DNA of 64,000 nucleotides from NCBI GenBank assembly GCA_016793635.1, contig JAEUMD010000011.1:469070-533069 (forward strand), read 5' to 3'. A program made the translations under genes and the position numbers. Below the pieces are notes generated by a model that saw only the letters and a list, made by a program, of their open reading frames with translations, ran no database searches and had not been told where the DNA came from. Of the stretch, positions 43,952-54,745 are shown piece by piece. The stretch comes from Hyphomicrobiaceae bacterium (GTDB lineage: Bacteria > Pseudomonadota > Alphaproteobacteria > Rhizobiales > Hyphomicrobiaceae). How positions within the stretch are numbered: the first letter of the stretch is position 1; each line of letters starts with the position of its first letter.

Positions 43952-45268
43952 TCAACGGGCCGGCCCCATGATGTACTCGGGAAGCCATGTCGCGATCTCC
44001 GGGAATATGCAGAGAATGACGATGCCGAGAAGCATCACGAGCACATAGGGAAGCGCTCCCCAGAGGATCACCCGCGTCGGCACCTGCGGCGTGATGGCGT
44101 TGATGACGAACAGGTTGAGCCCGACCGGCGGCGTGATGAGGCCGATCTCCATGTTGATCGTCAGCACCACCGCGAACCAGTAGGGATCGAAGCCCGCCTG
44201 CGTGATGATCGGCATCAACAGCGGCGCCGCCATCACGATCACCGCGACGGGGGGAAGGAACATGCCGCAGACCAGCAGGAATACGTTGATGATGGCCATC
44301 AATACCCAGCGGTTCACCTCGAGACCGGCGATGGCACTCGCCACCGTCTGCGTGATGAACAGGGAGGAAAGCGCAAAGGCGAACAACTCCGCCGCTGCCA
44401 TGATCATCATGATCATCACGCTCTCGCGCATGGCGAGGCTGAAGATCTGACTGACGGCGGAAACGCGGAACAGGCGATAGACGAGCACGACGACGACCAC
44501 GGTCAGCAACGCGCCCGCGCCGGCAGCCTCTGACGGTGTCGCGACGCCGCCGTACAGCACGTACATGACGCCAGCGATGATGAAGAGAAGCGGCAACACG
44601 CGGGGCAACGCGGCGAGTTTGTCGCGCAGCGAGAAGGTGACCGCCGCTCCGGTCAGGTTGTAGCCCTGGCGGCGCGCATCGAACAGCGCCCACATCATGA
44701 ACATGACGGTGAGCATGATGCCGGGCAGCACGCCCGCGAGAAACAGCCGGCCAATCGATGTCTCGGTCGCGATACCGTAGACGATCATCGTCACCGAGGG
44801 CGGGATGAGGATACCGAGCGTGCCACCCGCCGCGATCGATCCGGTGGCGACAGAGGGCGGATAGCCTCGCTTCAGCATTTCCGGAATACCCATCCGGCCG
44901 ATCGCGGCGCAGGTTGCCGGGCTCGATCCGGTCATACCGGCGAAGATCGCGCAGGCGGAAATATTGGAGAGTACCAACCCGCCTGGAACGCGCCCCATCC
45001 AGCGATCCAGCGCCTCGTAGAGATCCTTGCCGGCGAGAGTGTTGGCGACGGCCGTGCCCATCAGCACGAACATCGGGATCGAGACATAGGCAAGGTTGGC
45101 GATACCGGCGAACATCGTCTCGGCGAGAATGTGGAACACACCCGGCCCCTGGCTCACGAGCAAGGCGCCGATCGCGGCGAGGCCGAGTGCGAACGCGATC
45201 GGCATGCCGGTCGCGAGCAGGATGAAGAGCGCGGCGATGATGAACAGGCCGCCGGTCGTCGGGCTCAT
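43952..45268 (-). CDS. TRAP transporter large permease (DctM type), probably for malonate
   Basis: A 438-residue membrane protein with about 12-13 hydrophobic segments, the TRAP DctM plan. GMTGSSPATCAAIGRMGIPEM (a conserved loop), ILIPPSVTMIVYGIATETSIGRLFLAGVLPG and the late TPPVGLNLFVINAI motif are all present. It uses the ion gradient to drive uptake of the ligand brought by the DctP protein. The ATG overlaps the small permease stop as ATGA. Malonate is inferred from the neighbouring matB and GntR genes. Confidence 0.93.
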   Translation of the reverse strand: MSPTTGGLFIIAALFILLATGMPIAFALGLAAIGALLVSQGPGVFHILAETMFAGIANLAYVSIPMFVLMGTAVANTLAGKDLYEALDRWMGRVPGGLVLSNISACAIFAGMTGSSPATCAAIGRMGIPEMLKRGYPPSVATGSIAAGGTLGILIPPSVTMIVYGIATETSIGRLFLAGVLPGIMLTVMFMMWALFDARRQGYNLTGAAVTFSLRDKLAALPRVLPLLFIIAGVMYVLYGGVATPSEAAGAGALLTVVVVVLVYRLFRVSAVSQIFSLAMRESVMIMMIMAAAELFAFALSSLFITQTVASAIAGLEVNRWVLMAIINVFLLVCGMFLPPVAVIVMAAPLLMPIITQAGFDPYWFAVVLTINMEIGLITPPVGLNLFVINAITPQVPTRVILWGALPYVLVMLLGIVILCIFPEIATWLPEYIMGPAR

Positions 45269-45747
45269 TCGGCCCTCCCCCATTTCATGATCTCGGCGAC
45301 GTATTGCAGGCAGAGCAGACCGAAACCGATCGGCATCGGCAGAGTGGGTACCCAGAGGGGTATCTTCCAGACGCCCGATGTCTCCCAGGAGTTGGAGTAC
45401 GCCTCGTAGAAGTAGAGCCAGCTCGCCCAGAACATGGCGCCGCAGAAAACGAGCCCGAGCACTGCCCCCGCGAGCTGCAGCAACTGGCGCGCGCGACCGG
45501 AGACCATCATCTCGAGCACGTCGACGCCGACATGCCCCTTGGTCATCAGCACATAGGGCGCGCCGAGGAAGATCGACGCCGTGGCGGAGAACACCGCAAA
45601 GTCCGTGTGCCAGATGGTCGGCGCACGAAACACGTAGCGGATGAAGATCATATGGCTGACGACCAGCATCGACGCCACCAGCATCGCGATGGCGACGCCT
45701 GCGCTCGCCTTCGACAGGCGCTCGACGATTGCGATGTAGACTTTCAC
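45265..45747 (-). CDS. TRAP transporter small permease (DctQ type)
   Basis: A 160-residue protein with four membrane segments (about 15-33, 45-65, 85-105 and 130-150), typical of DctQ. It pairs with the DctM gene, which it overlaps by four bases. The GTG at 45747 (giving MKVYIAIVERL) is preferred because GGGGAG lies 7 bases before it and it opens directly into the first helix. An upstream ATG at 45825 would add 26 odd residues (Gly/Pro/Ser-rich) and is possible. Confidence 0.88.
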   Translation of the reverse strand: MKVYIAIVERLSKASAGVAIAMLVASMLVVSHMIFIRYVFRAPTIWHTDFAVFSATASIFLGAPYVLMTKGHVGVDVLEMMVSGRARQLLQLAGAVLGLVFCGAMFWASWLYFYEAYSNSWETSGVWKIPLWVPTLPMPIGFGLLCLQYVAEIMKWGRAE

Positions 45748-45835
45748 CGGCAGGCTCCCCGCGGACGTGGATGGCGAGAGCACCGGCGCGAGCGGCACAT
45801 GCCCCCTCGCGCCGGGTCCCATCACATTACCGCCA

Positions 45836-46852
45836 TCACTTCACAGCGAGCGCCTGCTCGATGAGCTTGTCGCCATCCTTCACTTTCTCGGCGAAGTTCT
45901 TGTACGAGCTCTCCTTGGCGACCTTGAGCCAGGCATCGAAGTCGGCTTTCGACATCTCGATAACCTCGACGCCGGCCTTCTTGTAGGCGTCGATCATCTT
46001 CTGGTCGCCCTTGCGAATCTCGGCGTCCATGTACTCTTCGCTCTTCTTGCCGGCCGCAATGATCGCCGCCTGCTGCTCCTTGCTGAGCTTGTCGAAAACC
46101 TGCTTCGACATGATCACCGGCTCGTACATGAACCAGAGCGCGTTCTCTCCCGGTGCGGTCAGGCACTTCACCTGCTCATAGAGTCGGAAAGAGACGAAGC
46201 TCGCGGAGGAGGTGTTGGTGCCGTCGAGCACGCCGGTTTGGAGACCCGAGTAGATTTCGCTTGAAGGCATCGACGAAATCGAGGCGCCCGCCGACGTCAA
46301 CATCTGTTCGAACGCGGGTCCGGCCGCGCGGAAGACCTGCCCCTTCACGGTATCGGGCCCCTTGACGCACCCCTTCTTCGAGGCAAAGGCGCCCGAGAGC
46401 CAGGCGTCGGCGATGACGACGCCGCCGGCCTTCGTGATCTCGTCCTTGATCGCCTTCATGAAGGGGGAATCGTTGAGGCGCTTGGCGCGATCGAAATTGC
46501 CGACGAGGCCCGGCATCAGCGTCGCCGAGAAGATCGCGTGGCGACCCGACGCATAGTCGAGCGGGAAGGACGTCATGTCGAGCTGGCCGCGCGTCAGCGC
46601 ACCCCACTGCTCGTTCGGTTTGAACAGCGACGAACCGGGGAACACCTGGATCTCGAGCCCCACATTCGCGGCCTTCACCTCGCGCGCGATGATCTGCACC
46701 ATCTCGTCGCGCGGATCGCCTTTGCCGCCCGGAAATTGGTGCGACGCCTTGAGGATGGTCTGCGCGGACGCCGTGCCCCCGAGCACGGCGAGCAGCGCTG
46801 AAGCGGCCATGGCGAGACGCTTGGCGCCGGTCAAACTCCTACGATAGGGCAT
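45836..46852 (-). CDS. TRAP transporter substrate-binding protein (DctP type), probably malonate
   Basis: A 338-residue periplasmic binding protein. The signal peptide (about 1-30, ending GGTASA) is followed by QTILKASHQFPGGKGDPRD. The conserved ligand arginine in this family is most likely in VFRAAGPAFEQML. The downstream SSEIYSGLQTGVLDGTNTS motif is the family's hallmark. The ATG at 46852 follows GAGGAGGA, a strong site. It is first of the dctPQM-matB unit and shares the control region containing ATTGTATACAAT with the divergent GntR gene. Confidence 0.92.
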   Translation of the reverse strand: MPYRRSLTGAKRLAMAASALLAVLGGTASAQTILKASHQFPGGKGDPRDEMVQIIAREVKAANVGLEIQVFPGSSLFKPNEQWGALTRGQLDMTSFPLDYASGRHAIFSATLMPGLVGNFDRAKRLNDSPFMKAIKDEITKAGGVVIADAWLSGAFASKKGCVKGPDTVKGQVFRAAGPAFEQMLTSAGASISSMPSSEIYSGLQTGVLDGTNTSSASFVSFRLYEQVKCLTAPGENALWFMYEPVIMSKQVFDKLSKEQQAAIIAAGKKSEEYMDAEIRKGDQKMIDAYKKAGVEVIEMSKADFDAWLKVAKESSYKNFAEKVKDGDKLIEQALAVK

Positions 46853-46973
46853 GGTGTCCTCCTCGTTCGGCCCGGTCTCATCGCGGACCGTTGCTGGGCT
46901 TCCTCCGGCGCCTCTTTCTCAGCGAGAGACGCTCGGGGCGAGTGTGACCATGGCGCGGATGGAGAGTCAACTT

Positions 46974-46985
46974 ATTGTATACAAT
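46974..46985. promoter_or_regulatory. Perfect palindrome ATTGTATACAAT, likely GntR (MatR-type) operator
   Basis: A 12-base perfect palindrome between the divergent dctP and GntR genes, 121 bases before dctP and 82 before the regulator start. TTGTATACAA-type inverted repeats are recalled as the core of the MatR operator of Rhizobium malonate genes and are common for FCD-type GntR regulators. The position would let one site control both directions. Confidence 0.65.
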
Positions 46986-47067
46986 CTTGAGCATGACGCA
47001 TACATTTTGCGTGCCCCGTCGGTGCTCCGCTATGCTGCCGGGCCTATTCGCGCCCCGGAGTGGAGAA

Positions 47068-47736
47068 ATGGCGGGTTCGACGAGCAACAGACCCCTTCGC
47101 GACGCCCTCGAGGACGACATCGTCACCGGGCGACTGTCGCCGGGCGACCGTCTCGACGAGACGACGCTGGCGGCACGGTTCGGCGTTTCACGCACGCCCA
47201 TCCGCGAGGCGCTGCGGCAGCTCGCGGCGGCGGGGTTCGTCGACATACGCCCGCATCGCGGTGCCGTGGTCAGCGCGCCCGAGCCGCGGCGCATGATCGA
47301 AATGTTCGAGGTGATGGCAGGGCTCGAGGGTATGTGCGCTCGGCTGGCCGCGCGACGCCTGCTGCCGGAGGATGAGGCACGGGTCAAGGCAACCCTGATC
47401 GCCTGCCGCAAGGCGGCGCGCGCGGGCGATACCGACGCCTACTACTATGAAAACGAGCAGTTCCACCGGGCCATCTACGCGGCGAGCGCGAACGGCTTCC
47501 TCGCCGAGCAGGCCGTCGGACTGCACAAACGTCTGGCGCCGTTCCGGCGGCTGCAACTCCGCGTGCGCAACCGTATGCGCGCCTCTCAGCAGGAGCATGA
47601 AGCAATCGTCTCTGCCATCTTTGCCGGGGACGCCGACGATGCCGAGCGGCTCATCACTGCGCACGTCAGCGTGCAAGGCGAGCGGTTCAACGATCTCATG
47701 AGCTCGCTCACCAAGTCGCCGATGAAGGCCGGCTAG
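47068..47736 (+). CDS. GntR/FCD-family transcriptional regulator (MatR-like)
   Basis: A 222-residue regulator. The winged helix (about 5-70) contains RLDETTLAARFGVSRTPIREALRQL (27-51 region, the recognition helix). The C-terminal FCD ligand domain follows, with metal-binding-type residues (NEQFHRAIYAAS near 128-139 and a late EHEAIVSAI near 175). It probably responds to malonate or a related acid and controls the divergent TRAP/matB unit through the ATTGTATACAAT site upstream. The ATG at 47068 has GGAG at 47057-47060; a longer frame from 46975 would start inside the palindrome. Confidence 0.9.
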   Translation: MAGSTSNRPLRDALEDDIVTGRLSPGDRLDETTLAARFGVSRTPIREALRQLAAAGFVDIRPHRGAVVSAPEPRRMIEMFEVMAGLEGMCARLAARRLLPEDEARVKATLIACRKAARAGDTDAYYYENEQFHRAIYAASANGFLAEQAVGLHKRLAPFRRLQLRVRNRMRASQQEHEAIVSAIFAGDADDAERLITAHVSVQGERFNDLMSSLTKSPMKAG

Positions 47737-47865
47737 AGCACTATCCGAAGAGACGGAGCCGCAAGCGGCTCCCCAGAGCGGATGAAAGCTCTCGATCACC
47801 GGGATTCCAGAGCATCTTTATTCGACTTCTCATCGCCACCGCGATTCCGTCCGGTCGGATGATGC
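47735..47865. repeat. Two-hairpin intergenic repeat, degenerate copy A
   Basis: About 131 bases starting in the GntR stop codon. It is similar throughout to copy B (49998-50133): shared order AGAGC-CTATCCGA, an inner hairpin, GGATGAAAGC-CTC, AGAGCATCTTTAT-CGAC and GGTCGGATGATGC. The inner hairpin GGAGCCGC (47755-47762)/GCGGCTCC (47765-47772) is perfect and differs from copy B by one compensatory pair. It lies between the GntR gene and the ftsH terminator. Confidence 0.75.
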
Positions 47866-47950
47866 ACTGGTGTGCCGCCGGTTGAGATGGATGTGCGGAG
47901 TGTTCCCAACGTTGCTGGCAACCGCGCGCCATCATCGTTCGCGGCACCCA

Positions 47951-47991
47951 AACGAAGAAAGCCGCCCGCGCTGATGTCGCGCGGGCGGCTT
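47951..47991 (-). terminator. Rho-independent terminator of ftsH
   Basis: On the minus strand, AAGCCGCCCGCGC and GCGCGGGCGGCTT (47979-47991 and 47959-47971) form a 13-base-pair perfect stem with a 7-base loop, followed by TTTCTTCGTT. It lies about 29 bases after the ftsH stop codon. Confidence 0.85.
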
Positions 47992-48019
47992 CCATAACTC
48001 GAAACATCATGCTGAGCGT

Positions 48020-49957
<1,938 letters not shown>

Positions 49958-49997
49958 CCAGTTGTCCTATCCGTCCCGGGAGATCGTCCGGGGCCTC

Positions 49998-50133
49998 TAG
50001 AGCGCTATCCGATCAGACCAAACCGCGAGCGGTTCCCCTGATCGGATGAAAGCGCTCTATCCTTCAGATTCTAGAGCATCTTTATCCGACCGCTCATCGC
50101 TAACGCGATTCTGTGCGGTCGGATGATGCTCTA
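49998..50133. repeat. Two-hairpin intergenic repeat, well-kept copy B
   Basis: A 136-base element with two successive long palindromes. Palindrome 1 has outer arms TAGAGCGCT (49998-50006)/AGCGCTCTA (50051-50059), middle arms ATCCGATCAG/CTGATCGGAT and inner arms AACCGC/GCGGTT. Palindrome 2 has TAGAGCATC (50072-50080)/GATGCTCTA (50125-50133), ATCCGACCGC/GCGGTCGGAT and ATCGC/GCGAT. Such mosaic palindromes resemble intergenic repeats (RIME/ABC-like) of rhizobia. It lies 41 bases upstream of the ftsH start. Confidence 0.85.
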
Positions 50134-50390
50134 GCCGTGCTGCCGCCGCTGCGTCGCGGCCCTAAGATGCGGGGGAATGCTTGGGCGTTCCAAACGCGGG
50201 TAATGTCACTGCCGCCGCTCTTCACGCAAGCCTTGCCGCTCATGCCGCTTAACATAGGAGCCCCCTTAACCTTTGCCAAGCTGATGGCGGATTGGGGGCA
50301 CGCTACGGAAACTGCGGGCTGGAGGGGGCTCGACACTGTGTCCATGGTCACAAACGGCTCAAAGTTGCACGCGAGCATGCCATGGAGGGG

Positions 50391-51983
50391 TTACCGAGGC
50401 GTGTTGCCCGGCTCGCAGCGCCCGGCCATCTCGCGTGACCCCGCAAAAACCGCAGAAAATCCCTTTTCCAGCCCGCCCGCGTAGGCGCGCCATCCGCCGA
50501 CACCGGCCTCGTCCAGCCCCTCACCGTCGCCGATAGCCAGGTCGAGCGCCGGGCTCGCGACCGTAATACCTTCGCGGATGACAACGGGAAGCGTGGCGAT
50601 GGCCGCCGCCGGCAGCCGGAGCCGGGCGAGCGCGGGAATCGCGCGCTTCAGGTTGGCCCAGCCTTGCATACTCAACGCCTGGACCGTGGCGCCGGCTTGG
50701 GCCGACGGAGCCGCGGTGAGCCTGAAACGACCTCCGTCCCAATCGACCGACTGTCCGGGCACAAGTGGGGCAACCGGCAGTTCCTCGCCAGCGCCCTCCC
50801 TGAAGACGCGCATGAAGCGGCCATGCTCCCCGTGAACCTCGATCTTGCATCCGCCGAGCGTCAGCTTGCCGATGCCGGCACGCGACTGAGGTCGCTGCGT
50901 CAGGCTGGCGAGGGCCTCGAGCTGGGAATAGTCGGCCGGTTTGGCTTCACCTCCGTAGAGGCGCAGCAGTCGCTTCAGGAACCGCGTCGCCGTATAGCGG
51001 GATGCAAAGTCGCTCGCGAACATATCGAGCTCGGCGAAGGCCGCGCCGATACGATGAGGCGAGCCCACCCCGGGCGCGCGCCCGTCCAACAAACGCACGA
51101 AGCCAATTTCCGCATCGCGTAGACGGCGTGCACTGAGCGCGATCTTCTCGGCCGTCAGCCCGAGCCCTTCGAGCGTGCCGAGTGCCTTGCGGATGCGCAC
51201 GCGCTCGAAACGATCGTCCTCGTTGCTGCGGTCCTCGATCCAGCTCGTGCCGGCGGCACGCAACGTCGCGACCAGCCGCGCCTTCGGCACTTCAAGGAGT
51301 GGCCTCAGCAAGCCAACCTCGAACGACACCGGATCGGCGGCCGTTGGTGGCCGACTGACGGTATCGTGCGGCCGCATGCCGCCCAGTCCTTCGAGGCCGC
51401 TGCCACGCCCCAGCCGCATCAGAAACGTTTCAGCCTGATCCTCCTGCTGGTGCGCCATCACCAACGTCCGCTGCCGTGGCGGCATGCCGTCGAGCCCAGT
51501 CCGGGCGGCGAGCCAGTTGCTCTCGCGACGCACCTCGTCGGCGAGCAAGTTTCGCCGAGCCTCGCGCGCCGCGGCCTGAACGCCGCTGGCAGGCTTGTTG
51601 CCCGCCCAGCCGAGGACGCTGCACACCAACCCGAGGCTCCCAGCGCTATGCGCGACGAACGCAGCTTCCGCCGCCGCCTCGGACCGCAATCCATGATCGA
51701 CCGTCAGCACCACCACGTGCCGCCGACGGCGTTCGCCCAGCGCATGATCGGTCGATTCGACCCACGACGGAGTAGCGGCGACCAAGCCCCCCCCCTGATC
51801 GACCGCGGCACTCGTGCTCGCCAACCATGCGGACCGCACGCTCGGAAGGGCGGCCCAGCGCGCCGCCAACAGCATCAACGCCATCGAGTCGGAGCCGCCC
51901 GAGACGCACAACGCCAGCGGCGTGCGCTCGAGGCCGGCGAACAACGCCGGCAGCTCATCGTCGATGATGGGCGCTGCGGTCAT
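50391..51983 (-). CDS. tilS: tRNA(Ile)-lysidine synthase
   Basis: A 530-residue N-type ATP pyrophosphatase that turns C34 of tRNA-Ile(CAU) into lysidine. The PP-loop SGGSDSMAL is at 28-36, followed by VLTVDHGLRSEA and the AHQQEDQAETFLMRL region that positions the tRNA. The C-terminal part (about 300-530) carries less conserved TilS substrate-binding domains. The protein is longer than the E. coli enzyme, with an Ala/Ser-rich insertion near 50-75. It sits between cpoB and ftsH as usual. A CAU tRNA gene, a possible substrate, lies at 39742. Confidence 0.93.
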   Translation of the reverse strand: MTAAPIIDDELPALFAGLERTPLALCVSGGSDSMALMLLAARWAALPSVRSAWLASTSAAVDQGGGLVAATPSWVESTDHALGERRRRHVVVLTVDHGLRSEAAAEAAFVAHSAGSLGLVCSVLGWAGNKPASGVQAAAREARRNLLADEVRRESNWLAARTGLDGMPPRQRTLVMAHQQEDQAETFLMRLGRGSGLEGLGGMRPHDTVSRPPTAADPVSFEVGLLRPLLEVPKARLVATLRAAGTSWIEDRSNEDDRFERVRIRKALGTLEGLGLTAEKIALSARRLRDAEIGFVRLLDGRAPGVGSPHRIGAAFAELDMFASDFASRYTATRFLKRLLRLYGGEAKPADYSQLEALASLTQRPQSRAGIGKLTLGGCKIEVHGEHGRFMRVFREGAGEELPVAPLVPGQSVDWDGGRFRLTAAPSAQAGATVQALSMQGWANLKRAIPALARLRLPAAAIATLPVVIREGITVASPALDLAIGDGEGLDEAGVGGWRAYAGGLEKGFSAVFAGSREMAGRCEPGNTPR

Positions 51984-52089
51984 AGCCGTTGGCTACGCCA
52001 GGGACCACCCCGAGGGCAAGCGTGTGCCGCGCACGCGCCATTCGGCCTCGTGCTCTGTCAGGCGATCCTGGGCGGCAAAGTGCTCAGGA

Positions 52090-53190
52090 TTACGAGCAGC
52101 CGAGCCGCTTCATCTCGGTATCGGCGCGGCCCTTGACGTGCACGGGGGCGCTCGGGAACTTCACGGTCAGCTCGCGGAACGACGAGCAGGCGGCGTCCTT
52201 CTGCCCGAGCCTGTCGAGCGACATGGCAAGTTTCAGCAGGCTGTCGGGTGCCTTGTTGCCTTTGGCGAAGTTCTGGTAGCCCTTGAGGAACGCCGCCGCC
52301 GCCGGCTTGTAGCTGCCGCGGACGAAGTGCGTCTCGCCGAGCCAATATTGGGCGTTCCCCGCCAGCGGATCGGTCGGGTAGCGCTGGAGGAAGTCCTCGA
52401 ACGCCGCTTCCGCCGCGCCGTAGTCCTGCTTCAGCAGATAGCCGTAGGCCGTCTCGTAGTCCTGCTTCGGCGAGCCGCCACCGGCAGCCGGAAGCGCTGC
52501 AACCTCGGTCTCGCGGCCGGAGTAGCCGGGAGCCGGCGCGCCGGCGGACGGAGCGCCCTGCAACAGGGTGCCGATCGGGTCACCTTCCGCGCCGCGCACC
52601 GTCGTCGAGCCGAATCCGGTTGATGCGATCGTCTCGTTGATCCGCGGCGCCGTTCGCGAGGCGTCACTGTCGGCGGCAAGGCGGCGATCGCCGCCGCCAG
52701 CGTCACCACGGTCCATCTCGCGCCCGGTGCCGGGCGATCCGCCGAGCTGACGCACCTGATTGGTGAGGCGCTGGACCTCGGCAGAGAGGGCGCGCAACTG
52801 CGTCTCCATGCCCTCGATACGCGCGGCGTCGCTGGCCGAGCCCGAGAATCCGCCGCCGTTGCCACCGCGTCCGGCGCCACCACCGCCGCCGCCTGAACGC
52901 GCGATGCTCTCGAGCGTGCCGATGGTCACCTGAAGGTCGACGAGCTGCTCCTCGAGCTGCTCGACGCGGCGCGACAGGCCAGCTGCATCTTGTGACGTTT
53001 CAGCCGCGCGCGGCTTTGCCTTGGCGCCACCTGATGCCGACGGCGGCGGCGTCGCCTGCGCCAGCTGCAGCGGATCGGCATGTGCCGCGGGGATCGCGGC
53101 CGCGACCAGCGCGCCAAGTCCCGCAATAAACGCGCCGCAACGGAGGGAGCGCGCCGCTGACCACCCGTCGCTTCTGCTTGCCATCGCCAT
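52090..53190 (-). CDS. cpoB: Tol-Pal system protein CpoB (YbgF)
   Basis: A 366-residue periplasmic protein. The signal peptide (about 1-38) is followed by a coiled-coil (about 68-95 and 118-145, with EQLEEQLVDLQV and EVQRLTNQVRQL), Gly- and Ser-rich linkers, and a C-terminal TPR domain from about 240. There DYETAYGYLLKQDYGAAEAAF and the typical NAQYWLGETHFVRGSY repeat occur. CpoB links outer-membrane constriction with peptidoglycan synthesis by binding TolA and PBP1B. The start at 53190 opens MAMASRSDG and follows GGAG. A longer frame begins in low-quality sequence. Confidence 0.92.
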   Translation of the reverse strand: MAMASRSDGWSAARSLRCGAFIAGLGALVAAAIPAAHADPLQLAQATPPPSASGGAKAKPRAAETSQDAAGLSRRVEQLEEQLVDLQVTIGTLESIARSGGGGGGAGRGGNGGGFSGSASDAARIEGMETQLRALSAEVQRLTNQVRQLGGSPGTGREMDRGDAGGGDRRLAADSDASRTAPRINETIASTGFGSTTVRGAEGDPIGTLLQGAPSAGAPAPGYSGRETEVAALPAAGGGSPKQDYETAYGYLLKQDYGAAEAAFEDFLQRYPTDPLAGNAQYWLGETHFVRGSYKPAAAAFLKGYQNFAKGNKAPDSLLKLAMSLDRLGQKDAACSSFRELTVKFPSAPVHVKGRADTEMKRLGCS

Positions 53191-53356
53191 CACCTGCTCC
53201 CGTCGTCTCTCTCGCGGGCATCGAACAGCGTCGATACCCCGCCCACCGCGTCGCGTCTTGCAGCGCGCGGCAGTCGCGCCCTTATAAACCATGATTCATC
53301 CCGGTGCGGCGGCGCAACTGCCACGGCGGACCAACACTCGTCCGCCGCGATACTGC

Positions 53357-54517
53357 TCAGCGGTCGCCGCGCGGCCCTGACGCGAATGGCGGCGTGCCCG
53401 TGGCGAGCCGCGACGGCTGTGCCGCTTCCCCCTCCGCGCTGCCGGTGCGTTCCCCGCGGCCCGGCGGCAGAACCACCATCAAGCGCGTCAGCACGCGACG
53501 GTTTTGAGCCTGGCACTGGGAGCTGGCGCAGTCGGCAAGGCGGTCCTGCCGCCCGCGCGGGTCGATGTCGATGCGTTCGGCGGGAATGCCCGCGGAGATC
53601 AGCATCTGGCGCGCCTTATCGGCTCGGACGAGAGAGAGTGCGCGGTTGGCGGCATCGTCACCCGGATCGTCCGCGTGGCCCTCGACGACCACATAGAGTT
53701 CGGGAAACCGTGATATCCACCGCGCCTGACGCTCGAGCACGACGCGGGCACGGCTGCCGACATCGGCGCTCGACAGGCTGAAGAAGATGCGGTCGCCGAC
53801 ATCGGCGCTCATCATGCCCTCGAAACGGTGCGAACGGCGGGCCCGCTCGCGCCAGGGAGCTGGCTGATCGTTGATCTCGGCCGTCACGGCAGGCGGCGGG
53901 CCGCCGGCAGCTTCTGTTTCCGCTGGCGGGGCGATGGGCACGGCGGGGGCGTTGGATGCGACAGCGTGAGGGGCATCGTTGTAGCGGGAGGAATAGATTT
54001 GGGACAGACGGCGGCGCGCCTCGTCGGCCAAGGCGGACGCTGGAGACCGGGCGACGAGCTGCTCGAGCAGGCGCTGTCCTTGATCGGCCTGGCCCGCATC
54101 GATTGCGCCGATGGCCCGCTCGAACAGGCTGGCGTCGTCGATGGCAGAGATGTCTGCCTGAGACGATGTACCGGCCAATGGCGGGCCAGCTTCGCCCGAA
54201 CCGTGCGTGCGTAAAGCTTCTTCTGACTTTTCCCGCGCCTCGACATCGCGAGCGTCGATGCGCGCAGCCCACCCCTCCCCTTCCGAGGGAGCTCCGCCCG
54301 GACGGACCACGGGTTCGAGAGGCATCGCCAGTACGCCAGCGGATGGTCTCACTTCCGGCTGTTGACCCAGAACTGGGGCCGAGGTCGGCGCCGAAGCGGC
54401 GAGCAAGATCAGCGTGACGGCAGAGATCCGCCTTACCGCGCTAGCGGAACGGCTGCCACAGCGAAGCCCCACGCCACGGTAAAACCGCCTCGTCGCTGCC
54501 CGCCGCCAAGCCTGCAT
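53357..54517 (-). CDS. OmpA-family peptidoglycan-binding protein inserted in the Tol-Pal region
   Basis: A 386-residue exported protein. A hydrophobic segment at about 32-50 is the signal peptide. A helical part (about 120-170, DDASLFERAIGAIDAGQADQ) may form TPR-like turns. The C-terminal OmpA domain (about 230-350) begins with GDRIFFSLSSADVGSRARVVLERQARWI and has VVVEGHADDPGDDAANRALSLVRADKAR, in which the diaminopimelate-binding Asp and Arg are visible. A Cys pair (CASSQCQ) follows. It lies between pal and cpoB, where an extra gene is not usual, and is a distant relative of Pal without a lipobox. It probably anchors the envelope to the wall. Confidence 0.82.
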   Translation of the reverse strand: MQAWRRAATRRFYRGVGLRCGSRSASAVRRISAVTLILLAASAPTSAPVLGQQPEVRPSAGVLAMPLEPVVRPGGAPSEGEGWAARIDARDVEAREKSEEALRTHGSGEAGPPLAGTSSQADISAIDDASLFERAIGAIDAGQADQGQRLLEQLVARSPASALADEARRRLSQIYSSRYNDAPHAVASNAPAVPIAPPAETEAAGGPPPAVTAEINDQPAPWRERARRSHRFEGMMSADVGDRIFFSLSSADVGSRARVVLERQARWISRFPELYVVVEGHADDPGDDAANRALSLVRADKARQMLISAGIPAERIDIDPRGRQDRLADCASSQCQAQNRRVLTRLMVVLPPGRGERTGSAEGEAAQPSRLATGTPPFASGPRGDR

Positions 54518-54745
54518 GGATCGTCCGCCTTCGGGGTTCGCCACATCGCCCGCGAAACGAGGGCGCGCGTGTTCAGGGTGCGACGCCAATGTGACCAAAC
54601 TAGGAGCCCAACAACGACCTACCCCGACGACTAGGCCGCCCAACGCCGGACACACCGGAATCCGCACGGCGGGAGCTACAGCGCCCACGGGGCCAATTCC
54701 GACCTATCTCCCGCCGACGCCTCTGACGTGGCCGGTATCGGTGGC

